DNA from: Chamaea fasciata
Taxonomy: Eukaryota; Chordata; Aves; Passeriformes; Sylviidae
Reading direction: 5' to 3'
Assembly: GCA_029207755.1 (NCBI GenBank)
Contig: JARCOQ010000002.1
Coordinates: 60,905,576 to 60,969,575 of the forward strand
Length of the DNA: 64,000 nt
Part shown: positions 11,935-26,300 of the stretch, one piece after another
Layout: the number at the start of each line of letters is the position of its first letter
Position numbering within the stretch: the stretch's first letter is position 1
Position numbers and translations under genes: made by a program
Notes under the pieces: generated by a model
The model's database searches: none
What the model saw: the letters and a program-made list of their open reading frames with translations, nothing else
Told to the model about the DNA's origin: nothing

Positions 11935-14900
11935 TACAATTTAGAATTCAAACTGGACACTTTCTGAAGAAAAGGAGAGCAAAGGTCTGTATCATAGTCT
12001 GTCAAAAATCTTTGCTCTAAAGTTTGGAGCTCTTTTTTTTAACATACTTGGTTTTGGTCAAGTATGTCTGCTTTCAAAAAAAATAAATTCTGTTGACTGC
12101 AAATATAGCTCTTCACTGAATATGATGAAAATTTAGTCAAGTAGCACACACATAAAAATCTAAATTGTTAACAGAAAACTTGGATAATTAATATGGAGCT
12201 GAGTTTCATAGAAAATGTTGAATTAATCTTCTTTTCTGGAACCACAATAACTATTTCTACTGCGTGAGACTGTAAACATCACTTTTAGGGACAATAGATT
12301 TTTATTTCAATTATTTTTGCTGTGTACTGGTTCAAGTGATTTTAAGCTGTATTTCAAAATTCCATTTCTAAGTTTCTATTGTTAGCCTCCTCTATTTTGC
12401 AGCAAGACAGGGTGAAAGCATAATGGTTCAGCTGATTACCAAAGATTTTTACTGAATATTTCTCAGATGTAAAAAAAATAACCAGTAATTTTACCCATCT
12501 TATGGTAGGCTACTTGAATTAAATAGAATTACAAGAGAAAATTTGTTCAACTTTGTTACCATTTATAGTCTTATGTAGTTTTGCAACAAGACAACTAGAT
12601 TACATCATATTCCTAATTAAACATATTATTTCTGTGTGTTTTTATTAAAACTCTTTCACTTTTTTCCTCCTCCTTCTTCTCCTACGAAAGAGAGCTAGTG
12701 AAATATGTCAGGTCAGTTCTATTTGTGTTTTAAAACAAACAGATTACTGATTACTAGGAAAATCCTACTCCATTTCAAACTGAGATAATATTTTAAGGTT
12801 TGTTTATTTTTTATATGGAACAGTTGTTCAGATCAATCTCCAAAGGTATTACACCAGAACTGAACAAAAGCCAGAAATACAACTAAAATTAAACAATGGT
12901 GCAAAAATTTAGCTGTAATATTTTATCTTTTGTTAAAAATAGATTTAGGGTAGCAAAATTTGAAAGAAGTTCATATGTAGCTTTGAAATCCTTTTTTTAT
13001 TTCTTTTTTTATCAGTTGGTGTTTTGAAACACTCCATTTGACACATAAATTTCACATGTAGATAGATGTCCATAGGTTTAAACGCTAAGTTAGATTCCAA
13101 AAGTATCAGCTGCTGAATAATAACATTACAGAAGAATAAGAGCTTCTAGATAAATCTGAAAATACCCTTCATCCTCTGGATATAAATCTCATGGGTTTGG
13201 TTCTGACACGAAAAATGATCTTTCTAATCTTTACAGCAAATTAATTCACTAGGGGAAGGTGAGTGACAGTAAACTGCCAGTGGTCATGACTTCCTGCTTG
13301 GGCCTGCCATTTAACATCTTGCTTTATTTCTGAATAGAAAGAAAACTTTTGCTTGGTTTGTGATTATTTTCTCTCTAGGGAAACATATTTAGCTTTTCTG
13401 TCTGTTTAATAAAGAAAATACCAAAATAAGCATTAACTATGCTCAATTCTGTCCTACTGACAAAATAAAAATAATTTCTAGGCCATCATTTATTCCTACT
13501 CTGCTTTTTTTTGACTCTAGTACTCTATCTTTCTCATGCTTATTCTGTGTCCTTGTTGGCACATGCACATGGATGTGTTTAAAAAAACATCCATATATTA
13601 CAGATTTCTAGGCATACCAAAATGGATTGGGAAGTAGAAGGATAACCAAGAGCAATAAAGACTAATTGGGAAATTTAATTTGATTCCCATCCATGAGACC
13701 AGAAATGAAATATTTGAGGATGTTGAAAGAACTCATGGTTTGTGAAATATTCCATTGACTGGAAATTGCAAAAAACATAAGTCTGACATCTGCAAAAGGT
13801 TATGAGATATGGTTCTCTTCAGAAAGAGAAAGAAAGAAAAAACAGGAAACTGTAGATCAGTCAGCCATGGGTCAGTGTCTGAAAAGATAAAGGTAATTTT
13901 TTTAGAACATTTTTCAGACACCTGAAGGAAATTTGCAAGCGAAAATCAATCCAGTTTTAAGGGTAGTCCTGATTCAGTCAAGAGGCAAAACTGGATGGTG
14001 TCCTCCAAACAAAATATCTCTGACTATATGACTTTAGGTTTACTTCTCTTCCACTCATAAATTAGTTTATTACCTAAAGCAGACTAAAACAACTAATGCT
14101 AAAATACAGAACAAGAGGTGATCACTTCATTGGTTAGAAGTCTTGATTTCAACATAAATTTCTATAGCATTTATGAAATCATAAAGTAAATGTACTGATA
14201 AATACATTATCAGAACTTCAACCAAAATCAAAAAATTCTTGCCTGCAAAAACTATCTAGATCTACCTCTAGGTATATAGCTCTAGATCTGGATCTGGTCA
14301 GAAATAAGAGACGTATCTTTTCCAGGTGAATGGATTGAAAAAGACCATTTACTCCATTGTTTCTTCTAATAGTTTTGTATTCTTTTCTTTGCATTTGAAA
14401 ACTCTGTCATGCCAGATAACTCATAGTGTATTATGGTTCTTATCTGACTGAGCCGTATGAGAATACAGCATGGGGATTGCATTCAGATGACTAGAGGAGC
14501 ATAATTTTAGCTGTGTCTTTCAAAAATCAAGTATAGCAACACTCAGCTATTAGGTATGCATGATATTATGATATTTTAGATAGAATGCTTGATTTATAGC
14601 TTTTCAAGTATTGCAAGTTTAATGTTCCTCAACTAATATCTTTGGCAGGACATCATGTCTTTTGTTGTCTAGAAAGACTAAACTTTTTTAGGTGCATTTT
14701 CTTTTACTTCACTGTAATAATAGGAACAATAAGCACAATCTTTTGACATTTTTAAAGACCACTGGTTCAGGGCAGTGGGACTTAAGAATTATCTCAAATC
14801 ACATGTCTGAGGCTGTGAATGCTAATCCCATATTTTTATGCAGGCAGTCTCTAGAATTGTTGAACCCAATTGTTGGCAGGAGTCATTAGTATAGATATCT

Positions 14901-15658
14901 CTTACAGAGTGTGCTAACTTCTGCTAAATCTGTGAAAGAGATGAGAAATTAGGTTAACTTCTCTTTTCAGACACTTCAAATATGTAATTTTGAATACTTA
15001 GATTTTTTTTTAATCTAAGAAAAGTTTAGGTACATGGTCAGAATAACGAATTTAAATCTTGGGCTTTTAAAGTTCTAAAACTGATCCATCTCTGAAATAT
15101 CCTAAACCCAGTGCTTAAGAAAGCATTCTGTGGGATGTGCACTCAGCAGGTATAAACTCGTCATCTGTGATAGTTAATATGAATTACACCAGCTATGAAT
15201 TTTCTCTACATTTTCAACCAGCTAAACACGCATCTGCTGGAAAAGTAAGCTGTAATATCTCTGTTCTCAAACACATTGAGCGGACCTTGCCAAGTGAAGT
15301 GCAAGACTCATACAGCTGATCAATGCCTTTTTATTTTCCTACATACCCAACCCATGCAGATCAACTGAGGGACTTTTTCTGCTTTTTGAATTTTTTCACC
15401 AGACAGCCTGTCAGGAAGTTTGTATCTGAAGAGACAAAAAACAGGAAATACAGAAATAGAGGAGCTGGAACATTCCACTTTGGCAAGGGTATCCTGATCA
15501 GACAGAACATCCCCTCCTCCTCCCACCCCATAATTTTGTTCTATTCATTTCCTATGTCCTGTTCAATCCCATTCTCTCAGGACTGATATCATCACATGTG
15601 CTTGCCATCATTGTGTCAGTACGTCACTCAGGAAGCAGTCATCAGAAAATCTTCATTA
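11935..15658. other. Unique AT-rich non-coding DNA
   Basis: Nothing recognisable beyond short A/T runs. The short overlapping ORFs at 15137-15586 have no family signature. Confidence 0.5.
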
Positions 15659-15750
15659 AAACATAAAAAATACAACAAATACATTAAAAAAAGAAAACAA
15701 AACTAAACAAAACAAAAACAAAAAAAAAGAACAAAAACAAAACAAAACCT
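15659..15750. repeat. A/C-rich low-complexity tract
   Basis: Runs of AAAACAAAACAAAAACAAAA type on the plus strand with very few G or T. Confidence 0.75.
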
Positions 15751-16305
15751 TACATTTTTTACTCCACTTTTAAATGCTTACCTTTGAAGCCTGAGTTCCA
15801 GCTCTGCATTCAATCCCTTTCCACACATAATGCTGAGAGTTTAGTGTACTAAGCATTTTTACATTCCAAGTGTAGTTAAAGAAAAATCTTTCCAAATGTA
15901 AGCCTGAGGGTCCTGCTCAAGGATATACAATAACTAATACTCTGGAGATTATGAATTCACGTAAGAGGCACTTGGACAACTTGCTCCAATTATCTATAAT
16001 GATAATTTTTGAAGTTAAACTGTGATAATCAGCAAATTTTGCAAATATGTGAACAAAGTTGTGTCAGTTTGGCAGCAGAGAAGACATCTAAGAGAGGTAA
16101 TCATAACAAACCCATCCACTTGCAAATTGCATTGATATTACAGGCTGGACCTTCCCTCTGCCGCTTTATCTCTTAAAGAGGAAGATCCATTGCAAAATTT
16201 TAAGTTCAGAAGCTGATCTTAGTGGAAGAAAAGCCTCTGAGATAATGGCATTTATTATAGCTCTGGCTTAGGAACCTGTACCTCATAAAAATTTCTGCTT
16301 TGGGA
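15751..16305. other. Unique AT-rich non-coding DNA
   Basis: No supportable feature seen. Confidence 0.45.
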
Positions 16306-16500
16306 GTTTTTTGGTTTAGTTAGGTATTTTGAGTTGTTGTTGTTTTGATTTTTTTTCTTTGGTTGGTTTGCTTTCTGTTATTGTTGGTGGTGGTGGTCGT
16401 GGTAGTGGTTTGGTTTGGTTAATTTGTCTTTGTTTGGTTTTGTAGAGCTTGGGGATGGTTGTTTTTTTTTTTGTTTTTTTTTTTTTTTTTTTTTTTTTAA
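16306..16500. repeat. T/G-rich compound tract ending in poly-T
   Basis: TTGTTG and GGTTTGGTTT words, a short (GGT)n run near 16386-16405, and a long T-run with one G interruption ending at 16498. The translated reverse frame is Lys-rich low complexity. Confidence 0.8.
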
Positions 16501-19500
16501 CCCCAGCAGGAAGAAGATGAAGTTGTGGAGACTGTACTTTTATCTTCACATAGAAGTTCAAACAAAAGTTCTAAGCAAAATTCAAAGCCTTTGTGAGTAC
16601 ACGGAAAGGGATAAGCAAATAGTCCAAACATTTTATTCCCTTGCTTTCTGCCAGTCACATCTTCCTTAGAAACCACAGAATTTTAAATTAATTATCAAGT
16701 CATGTAAAATTAATTTCTGATGATCTATGCATACCTTGCAAAAAATCAAAGTCCTCCTTCAGGGCAAACCTGACTGTTTTGTATGTTCTTTGGACAAGGA
16801 ATAATATAACATATAGCCTATTTCTGTAACCCTCACTTGAACATGACTCAGACCAGGTTAATGAAAAACCCCATGCAACCATATAGAAAATTCTTTGGAA
16901 GTTCAAAGGAACAGGAACAGCAATCCTTAAGGTGTGGTCTATTAAGCCAGATATATTATGAAAAATCCCAGTGTATTATTAAAACTTTGACTGTATTGTT
17001 ACTCAGCTATGAAAATTTTCACTTCAGTAATCCTTATTTCCCTTATCAAAGCTTTCTAAATTTGCAAAGCAGCAATACATATTCTGTTCCACTGTATTTC
17101 TTATCTCTGTACATTAGTTTAATTAACTAATTTTCATTTCCTTTGTTTTTAAATCTAAAAATTGGTTATTACTAATTTACTTCACTATACTATCTAGCTT
17201 GAACTCTTAGCAGCTACCAGTGTAATTGGAGTACATGAAAATATCAAAAATTTTATCTTAACAATACAAAATGAAATATATATATCATGCTTTTAATGAC
17301 CATATATTGAAATTTTCCCTGTAACTCAAAAGTAAAATATTGTGTTTGATTCTGAAGATTTTTAAATACCTTTTCAAATGTATTATTAAATTTATTCAGG
17401 ATTTTAGAGGAAAGTAGATGACATTTAAGAAGGTGCACAGTGCAATATATGTCAAAAATTACATCTCAGTTTGAATGAAAAGATTTGCAAAAACTATTAA
17501 AAATTAACATATTTTAGCATTATTCTATCAGACTCTTCACTCTGCTTAAAAATTATTTCACAATTCAACTCCTTTAAATAATGAATTATACCTTTAAAAT
17601 ATAGGCATACATAAAGAGCTTTCTTGTGACTAAGGTTAGCACGTTTAAAGAATGAGGACCTAATATCCTAATAAAACCCACAGACATTTATTTGTGTATT
17701 CTCATCTGTTTCGTAGCCAGACTTTCAAAGAGGTATTTCACTGTGGCAGAAATGTTACTATTTATTAAGGAATAGAAACTTGAAATTATAATCTTCCAGA
17801 TCCACAAAATTGTAAAATCAATGAATAAATTAACATATAAGGAAATTTTTTAGAAATAATAATTTCACCTATTTGTTAATAGCCACCTAGGGTCAAAAAA
17901 CACTGTAAAGGGTTAGAGAACTAGAAAGACAGAGACAGATTTTCTCTCAGCATGGACCAACTGCTGAATATGACCAGTTACATTTGCAAATGTTAAAAGA
18001 TGTTTTTGAAGGGGAAAAAAAAATAACATTGATAGTTTCTGATAGCATCAAAAATACTTAATAATCTAGTTGTTAGAAAGCTCCCTTGATATCTTTGGTG
18101 CTTGGAAGGAATTCCCTATTCTGCTTGATTATCTTTGGGACTTACATCCATTCTTTCCATACTGTAAATCAATGCCTTGGGGTAGGTGTCCTTTGAAGTT
18201 GTTCCAGTTTTCTAAAGCAATTAAAATTTAGTGAAGTATATGATATCATCATGTTTTAATAGCATAAATTATTGGGAAATCTTGTTAAAAGATATGATTA
18301 GACTCACCTTCGGTGAAGCAACAGTGTGCTTTCTTCATGCACTTGTGGTGTAATCTGTTTTCTGATTTCCTTGAAACACTCAAGCTGGAAACCAGTCCAG
18401 CACACAGAAGTTCCGGGTCAGGGTTTGCCTCCATTGCCATTAGTGTCTAGTGACATTAGAGGCAAGAACACAGGCCTAGCAGGCATATCACAAGAGCTAC
18501 AGAAAGCCTGTATGCACACACAGCTGCTAGTCAGTGAAACTCTTTAATCATTTTAAACAGCAAATCTGTTCCAGGTAAGCTGCGCAATTACAGAAATTGC
18601 ATTAAAACCTTTTTTCATAAGCAATCACCTGCATTAGATATTTCCAAGTTTAAGCATCTGCAGTTTTGAGAAGAACCTTAGACTTTGAGTTCATGTTGCA
18701 CAGAAAATATTATCTTATGTGGATGGATGGCAAAATACTTAATGCAGAGGGAGAATTACATTACTTATTCTCAGTCACAGCTATTTTTTAAATTATTTTC
18801 ATTTCAACCAGTATGAAGCAAGAAGTATAAAATAGAATAGCTGTAGAACCAAAGAAAAAGAAATTAAGTAATACAATTCCTTTCAAACAATCAGGAATCA
18901 GAGGTACAAAAATGCAGGGTACCTTATACAAGATTAAAAAACAATTACAGATGGTTGGAAATAAAACTCAGAAATTAACAGAGAAGTAACTTCTGAAAAA
19001 GTAGCTAAAAATGATCACACTTTTCAAAAATGATAAATATTGTTGCTAAACATCAGCTATCGAAAACAATATCAATTTGAACACTCAAAGGAATGGGGAA
19101 AGGATATGGTGGCTGACTCAGGATTTCAAGCTTCTACTAATTTGTATAAGCTTTTCAACAAGTCATAATTCAAGATAAAGAGGCAAATCAAATAGAAAAA
19201 TCTACTAAACAGTCCCTTGCAGTTTCAGAATTTTGTATTCATGGATATCCTAATCATTTCTTAAAATGGTATTTTTGAGAGTCATAGAAACATTTTTTCA
19301 TTAATTGAAAAAAAAAAAATAAAATTGTTAGTGACACAATGGATGAAAGAAACCCAATTAGTCAATGGAGCCAATACTTTTCCAATTTTCTACTCAATTT
19401 TCGGGTCAGCAGCCTTCCTGGCCCAAGATCCCCTAGATAAAGACATTTTTAGAGAAGAAAACAAAAAAAGAAAAAAAAAAGAAAAAAAAAAAGGTCATTC

Positions 19501-20783
19501 TTTCTCTTAAACTAGTGTTTCTAGTTGACTTTATTTTAGCTGCTACACCACAGATTATTTAAATCAGGGAATTCTTCCATAATAGATGCTGGACTATTTC
19601 AGGTATTAGCCATCTAGTTCACAGACAAAAGAAGAAAATTATAGCTTTTTCTGTTCCTTATTAAAAATGAATTTTAGCTCTTCTGAAAGCAAAAAATATT
19701 GTTTCCCATTGTAGTCAGTCTCTGCTATACATGGAAAATGACTAATCAAAACCCAGTACTATTATTATAGGAATTCAGCCAAGTCCAGTTACATTAAGCA
19801 ATCAGAAGCATCTTTAACATTACATTTCAGTGTATTTGGGTCTGTGTAATTCTATACCAAGAATCATATTAAAAGATCCAGTGAGGTTCTGATTAACAAC
19901 AGTCATCTAACATAAGCTTACTTGAGAAAATGGTTTTAGTGTCTGACTTGCCTTCATTTTTAAAAAGATGTTAAAAGACTACATCCATTTAGTAGATTGA
20001 GCTAACAGAACAACAAAAGCATACAAAACATTTAGAAATAAATAATTTCCTTTTTCATTTTCTTGGAGATTTCTTGGGTTTTTTTTTTTTTCATTTTATT
20101 TTTCTGTAGTCAAATACATCAATTTCCCAAAGAATTTTTAAATTCAGTGATATTATAAATACATTATTGCTTGCTATTGCTTGCACTGTGCAAACAAGAT
20201 CCTTTTTTTTTTTTGTAGTAAACACATTTTCTACACATAATTGATATAACATCACAGTGTAATGGGTAATTACATTGAACAAAAGTATTCATCCTCTACC
20301 TTCAGAACACAGTGAAGGAGAATATTTTCTGGTTTTACTGAGGTTATATTCCATGTTCCTAACATAGTAAAGAAGAGTGTTTTTGTTCAATCACCATATA
20401 ATATTTCTAAAATAACGAGGTTGAGAATCCCATTTTGAGCTGAGTTACATAAGGAACCCAGAATGTCCATATCTCATTTGCATAGTTTTAATGTCAGATG
20501 GAGTGAAAAAACACCGGAATTCCAGAGAGTCCCCTCATCCATTGCACGGAGGTCTATCAAGGACACTGTGATATTTCCCATGCTTCCAAGTGTACCTGTC
20601 ATGCACTGGTGTAACAGGCAGCTGCAGGGTGATGGCTGTGGCACTTTCTTAGAGTAATCCATCAATTTCTCTGTGTTAGTAGGCCCTTCTTTCTTCTAAC
20701 CTGAAACTAAGGAAATTAAAGGGGGAAAATACTACATTTTGTTGTCATAAACAACCAAAAAGATAACATTCCTTTGTTTTCCT

Positions 20784-20790
<7 letters not shown>
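16501..20790. other. Unique AT-rich non-coding DNA
   Basis: A long block with no recognisable exon, RNA gene or transposon. Small A-rich patches occur at 18015-18025 and 19463-19493. A slightly GC-richer patch lies at 18370-18540, and another at 20510-20650; neither has a recognisable protein reading. Confidence 0.5.

Positions 20791-20791
<1 letters not shown>

Positions 20792-20828
<37 letters not shown>
20792..20828. repeat. Poly-A run (37 nt)
   Basis: Uninterrupted A-run. No retrogene or SINE body is recognisable upstream, so it is annotated as a homopolymer rather than a retroposon tail. Confidence 0.9.
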
Positions 20829-20832
<4 letters not shown>

Positions 20833-22639
20833 TATTACCACAGGATATTTTAACATTGCTCTTCAATAATTTCAAACAATAAACAGGACTACACTGAAAT
20901 AACTTTTCGTCAGATTTTTTTTTTTCTTTTTAATTACCAGCATTATCTTTTTCTGGAAGATATTGGTCTTGGATCCTGGAAAACTGCAATTTCATCACGA
21001 TCTATTAACCTATTTGTATAAACAATACTTGATAAGGCTGTGTGAGAATCATTACATTCTCAAGGCTTCAGTGGTTTCATGGAATTAAAAAAGTGATAAT
21101 GTGATTGATAGAAATCTCCTACTCATGATTGAATTTTTCTTTACATTATTTAAATTTTGATTTACTCCCACATATTATGAAATACATAGTTATGTATTTC
21201 AAAGTCAAGATGAATCAATGCATTGAACAGATAAATGTCAAACTATAATTGGTAAATGTTTCATAACAAAACAGAGATAGGCTCTTAATTTTAAATTGCA
21301 CTGAGCATTCCACAAGAACTGTCTTCTACATTAGAATCCTGAAGCACCATACTGTGTCAATATTCTATTACTATTTGTCCATAATGCACTAAAAAATATC
21401 CCCAAAATCCAAAATACTTTTCATCCATAATATACCCTGCATGAGGAATAGAATTTTGAATTTATAAAACTCTAGAATTGTATAAGGACCTCAGAAAATA
21501 AAATATATATTTAGTGGGGGAAGAATGACAGGTCCATAAGTGGTTTTGTAAAGAAAAAAAAAAGAAAAAAGAATGTGACAAAACTAGAATATAGCATTAG
21601 ATAGCATGGAAGTATCAAGATTTTGTTTTCTAATACTGGACAAATTTAAGGAAGACCTTCCTTCTCGGATTTGCAAATAAACAGTGAATATTTATTGAAG
21701 GAGTTGCTTGAATTCAGGGTGAAACTGGAGTTAATAATGCCACCTTTTTAGATAGTCTATCTTTTTCAAAACATCCTTTCCCCAAAATAAACTGTTTCTT
21801 TCTAGTATTCCACCCTATTTTTCAATTTTAAGTTTTATTGACCTAAGCATATGCTTAATTTTCTGAGTTCAGGTTCATTTCCTGCCCTTGTTATGCAGTA
21901 ACAATAGCAATGCAATCTGGTTTCTGCAACTATCCTTACTTGTTAGTATGCTGTTTCCACAGATTTTACCCAACTTTTTGATTTTAAAAACTGGCTTTAG
22001 GTCGAACTCACAGACTAGGTCTCAGCTCCAGAAGCTAGCTGAATGGGAGAGTTCTGGCTTCTCTTCATTGCTGACAACCTGTCTCAAAAACTGGATGAAT
22101 AATGCTCTGGATATTCTTTTTCTCTATTACTCAGGTTTTTCAAAAGTGATATAAAGAGAGATAAAAAACCCCCAAAGCAATAAGGATAAGGGCTCAGGGG
22201 AATAGGAAAGAGACATTGTTCTCCTTATGAGGTTCTGTGCTTGTATGGCAAAAGATTCTGAATGTATTATTTAGCTCCATGTTTCTGATACTAATTTCAG
22301 GTTTGAGACACTTAATTTTAATTCAATCCTGATTGCATTTTTACTGCATGACTGTAAGCAGCTTAAGTAAAAATAGGTTTTACTTTTTTTTGTTAAGAAT
22401 CTTTAGACGTTTACTACTGTGTCTTCCTTGAAAGGAAACTTCATTTTCAACATTTATAGTATTAATTGGCATGGAAAGGTGATTGGAGGTAAAATTAGAA
22501 ATAGAAGTTATATTCACATCCTAATAGAAGTTATAATGGTACAGAAATTAGATGGTAAAATGCAGCTGCTACTCCCTGGATGGAATGCAGTCATCATATT
22601 TAAAACCTATTCCATGAAGATTCCCCACACACATAATCT
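20829..22639. other. Unique AT-rich non-coding DNA
   Basis: No supportable gene or repeat. An 88-codon ORF at 21888-22154 lacks any recognisable domain. Confidence 0.5.
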
Positions 22640-23565
22640 TCAACCATAAGCACTGGCTGAGGGGATGGGATGGAGGGTGGAGCAGAGTGGAAACCCCGTG
22701 GCCAAGGCTCTGTTGAAACCCTTGCAGGGAAGGGAATTCGGTGGTACTTGGCACCTGATAAACTCCATAGGAGCTGTCAGTCAGGGGAGGCAGGGGAAGG
22801 TGTCTTGCTCCCAAGCCAGCAACTCTGGCAAAATCGCTCTCCTTGGATGAACTTGGTTCCCTACAGCCCAATTATAATACAGTACACACCTCCATACCCA
22901 AATTACCCACCCCAAGGTACGACCACCCCTCACTGAGGAAGTGTCTAAATTTTATTGACTATACTTTTAAGAGTGAAGCAAGGGGATTTTGCACCAATCA
23001 GTAAAAAAAGGTGTGCAGGAATTGAGTCATTCAAGCTCTACCTAAACATAAGGAAATACTTTAAAGGTTAATTGGGAATGAGGGGAATTTAGGAGCCTCC
23101 ATTGTAACTCTTGAAACAGTCATAAGGCTGAACCTGTCTTCTCCCCTGCAGGTACGCCTATTGGGTAAGAACCACACTCTCTGTACTGAACACTTTTATT
23201 GAGGATTAGAGTTTGCCTGTGCATTGCTTTGAATACGTTTCTGCAGTCAAATACCACCACAAACAATCCTTGAACTTTAACCTAACATAATTTTATATTA
23301 AAAAAGAGTCTTATTCTGTAAGCTGTTGGTGTGAATTCTTCATGGGTACTGGCAGTCACTGGCAGAGGGGAAATACTGGAGTAGAATGGAAGACTCACTG
23401 AGGAGTGAGTTATGGTGTCCATGTGTGTCCCTGAATAAGTCAGTCAAACTACCCTCCAATCCAGCAGGATTGCTCAATGTAGGGTCCCCATAACAGGATG
23501 CTGACAGACTGGTTAGGCACGAGGATATTGGCTTTCCTGCGGCACTGACAGACAAATCAAACACT
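22640..23565. other. Unexplained GC-richer block, possibly LTR-derived
   Basis: This block is clearly less AT-rich than its surroundings, especially at 22660-22930 and 23340-23560. On the minus strand, about 22950-23012 holds an inverted CCAAT box (CTGATTGG), a TATA-like CTTAAAAG and AATAAA in close succession. This resembles the compact promoter/poly(A) layout of some avian retroviral LTRs. On the plus strand a good splice-acceptor-like sequence (CTTCTCCCCTGCAG, ending 23151) is followed 13 bases later by a GTAAG donor-like sequence. Neither reading is proven. The overlapping ORFs (88 and 100 codons) match no family I know. Confidence 0.35.
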
Positions 23566-25720
23566 AAGGGTCAAGGAAATCTCCCTTTTTTACATGACAG
23601 TTGGTCACTTAACACTATATGACAGAGTCACTAATGACTTTCTTATCTCCCTCTCCCTGTACTGTTACATTTCTCAAACTTCATTATAACTTAAACAGGA
23701 TTTTCTATGCATGATCCAGGTTATACAGAAAAATACAGAGCTTTTACAATAATTACCCCTGAGAGAAAAGAAAACAAAAAACCAAACAAAAAAACGAACA
23801 AGCAAACAAAAAAACTAAATAACTTTCTTTGGAACTGCAATAATTTCCAAGATGAACACAAGGCAGTTTATAGCAGTACTGATTGTCAGTCTTGAATGTA
23901 GACTTCTGGTGACTTTTAAGGACAAAAAAAGGATAGGGTTTGCTTTTTTTTTTTTTCCCCAGATAAAATGTTTAGTGCCATTTCAAATGCAATAGGGTAT
24001 ACAAGTCATCTATCAAGGTCTGAGATGTATGTGTATTTACGTAAGTAGTTGCTGGATCAATGCTAACTGCATAATAAGTCAGTATTTCACTTGATATTCT
24101 AGCCTCTGATAGGAACTAATTCTTCAGTATAATAGAAAAACATGCAGGTCCAATGTCCTTCCTTTGCTGGTACATATTTTTTAGAATGCATAATAAAACA
24201 TGATTTAGAAAATATTTTTGAACACTTTTTTATTTCTGATTAACAAAAACACTCAATATTTTTATATGGTGGTATCTGAGGGTCAGTATGTCTGCTTCAA
24301 ACTATGCTTATGTGCAAAATGGAAAGAAAAACTTGAATTTTTTGATGTGCATAAAAGGTTATTGTCAACAAAACACATAATTTACTGAATTTTACACAGA
24401 AAATATATAAGCCTTGAAATGTATCTTTGTAATACATTTAGATATTATAAAAGTCACCTCTAGCATCGTTCCACACTTGAAGTGAAATCAAAGCAAGCTT
24501 TACTTAATAAGATATTTCTACTACAGCACACAGTCAGTTTAATGGGTTGTAATTTGAAGTAACTTTGATAAGGTTAGGTCATAGTTTGAGTGAGTTAATC
24601 TGAGTTCAATGATAAATGAACATGCTGTGTTAACTGGTAGGAGCATGGGAGAATCAGAGCTTATAGACATTATTTTAACAAATTGCCATTTTAAATCACC
24701 TTCCTCAGGGTCTTTAAGCAGGATTTCATCAATTACGTGCTTACAGCTCACATTAGTGATACACATTAAAAAATTTCCCTCATGAATTATTTAGAAAAAA
24801 AAATTGACTATCAAACCCCTGTGTGAGTTAGCTCTTGTCTATTTAAGGAAAGTTTTACTTAAATGATGCATGACATGCAATATTTCAAAAATGTTCCTTC
24901 TGAGATCTTGAAGATAAGATCCAGAGGAAGAAACTATCCTTGCAATGGTTCTATATTCTCTCACGTGCCTTTTAGTTTTTCTGATGTGTGACATCTATGC
25001 TGGTTCTGTTATTTACTATTCAGTACTGAGTCACTTTAAAAAATCTTACTCTTCTGTAGGATTTTTTTCTTTGACATTTTCTGCTGAGTGAAGAGAGACA
25101 CGATTTGTGTATTAAATCAATTGCATGAGAATGAGAAGTCATAGGAATTTTTTGACAAATAATTTGCAACAGACAAAATGTCATTTTTAAGAGCCTCACT
25201 CTTGTCTTTTCTTTAATAGCAGCAAATCTTGAAAGCTACCTGAAAGAAGGTGTAGAATACATTTGATACCATGTGAAGATTTTTTTTCCCCATTTCTCTT
25301 CAGAAATAAAAATTGGTTTGTTTCACTATTTTACTTGGGGGGAAAAAAAATTCAGGGGGGGAAGTACTGGGTTTGGTTGGGATACAGTTTATTTTCTGCA
25401 CAGTAGCTGATGTGGAACTGTGTTTTGTATTTCTGCTGGAAATAATGTTGATTACAAAGGTTACTAGAAAGGCAAAAATAAAATCACCTGAACTAAAAGA
25501 AGGGACAGATGCTGACCAGAAAAGCCATTCTGCAAGAGTAGCATGATGAGAAAATACAAAGTTCCGTTTGATATTTTCAGAAGCTGCAATGAACTAAAAG
25601 TTTAAATTTCATCACTTATTATTTTAAGCACTTAATTTAGTTACTACTGTAATGTGGATCTTGCCTTTAGTTAGGTTATGTGATAAAAGGGATTCTTGAC
25701 GCAGAAAAAAGGAGTACAGA
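23566..25720. other. Unique AT-rich DNA with one A/C tract
   Basis: No gene recognised. An A/C-rich low-complexity tract (AAAACAAAAAACC, AACAAAAAAAC words) lies at about 23766-23820. Confidence 0.5.
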
Positions 25721-26300
25721 GGACCAGTGGGAGGTGGGGCAGCTGAATAATGCCCTCATCTGGCTGCTATGAAACCCACCACAGGAGTGGCCCTGTGCAG
25801 TTGGTCATCAACCCGTAAAAGCCACATCTCCACATGCAAGAAAAGAGGATCTTGTGCTTATCCTTCCTGAACTTCATGAAGTTTTCATGGGAGAGGGTGA
25901 AGTCAGAGAAAGATGGTGGGGAGGAGGGAGGTGGCAGGGGTGGGGAGGGCTGAAGAGAGGGAGGGAAGGAGTGGAACTGCAGCCTTGGAGGGATCTTATA
26001 TCCATTGTCAGAAAGTGGGAAGACTGGGAGGGCTGCTAGGCAGACTACTAGGCATACTGCAGATTCTGAGCTGGAAAAATCCACACCTTACACATGCATT
26101 TGTATATGTGTATACATATATTTCCCAGTAATACAGCTACATCCTGCTCAGCTAGTGAGGGGAGTAGGATATCGCCACTGATGTAATTTTGTGACTGCAA
26201 GTGCTGAGTGTGTCTGAGCTGATCTGTGTACCTAGCCATGTATTTGTACCTCTAAACAGGCATGGGCATGCACCAACCTCATTTGCCTTGTACTTCTGAA
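25721..26300. other. Purine-rich, GC-richer non-coding block
   Basis: A moderately GC-rich block. Its core at 25905-25985 is nearly all purine on the plus strand and contains the G-tract cluster described separately. Mutually overlapping ORFs on both strands (61-105 codons) reflect low composition complexity rather than a gene. It may be a diverged transposon, but I cannot name one. Confidence 0.4.
25918..25949 (+). other. G-quadruplex-like G-tract cluster
   Basis: Five G-tracts of 3-4 bases (25918-25921, 25926-25928, 25937-25940, 25942-25945, 25947-25949) with loops of 4, 8, 1 and 1 nt. One loop slightly exceeds the usual seven-base limit. Folding is predicted only. Confidence 0.5.

Noticed and set aside
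20792..20828. Poly-A tail of a processed pseudogene
   Set aside because: No recognisable coding or SINE body upstream and no convincing flanking duplication.
22569..22936. Coding exon in the GC-richer block
   Set aside because: ORFs overlap on both strands, match no family I know and lack matching splice sites at their ends.
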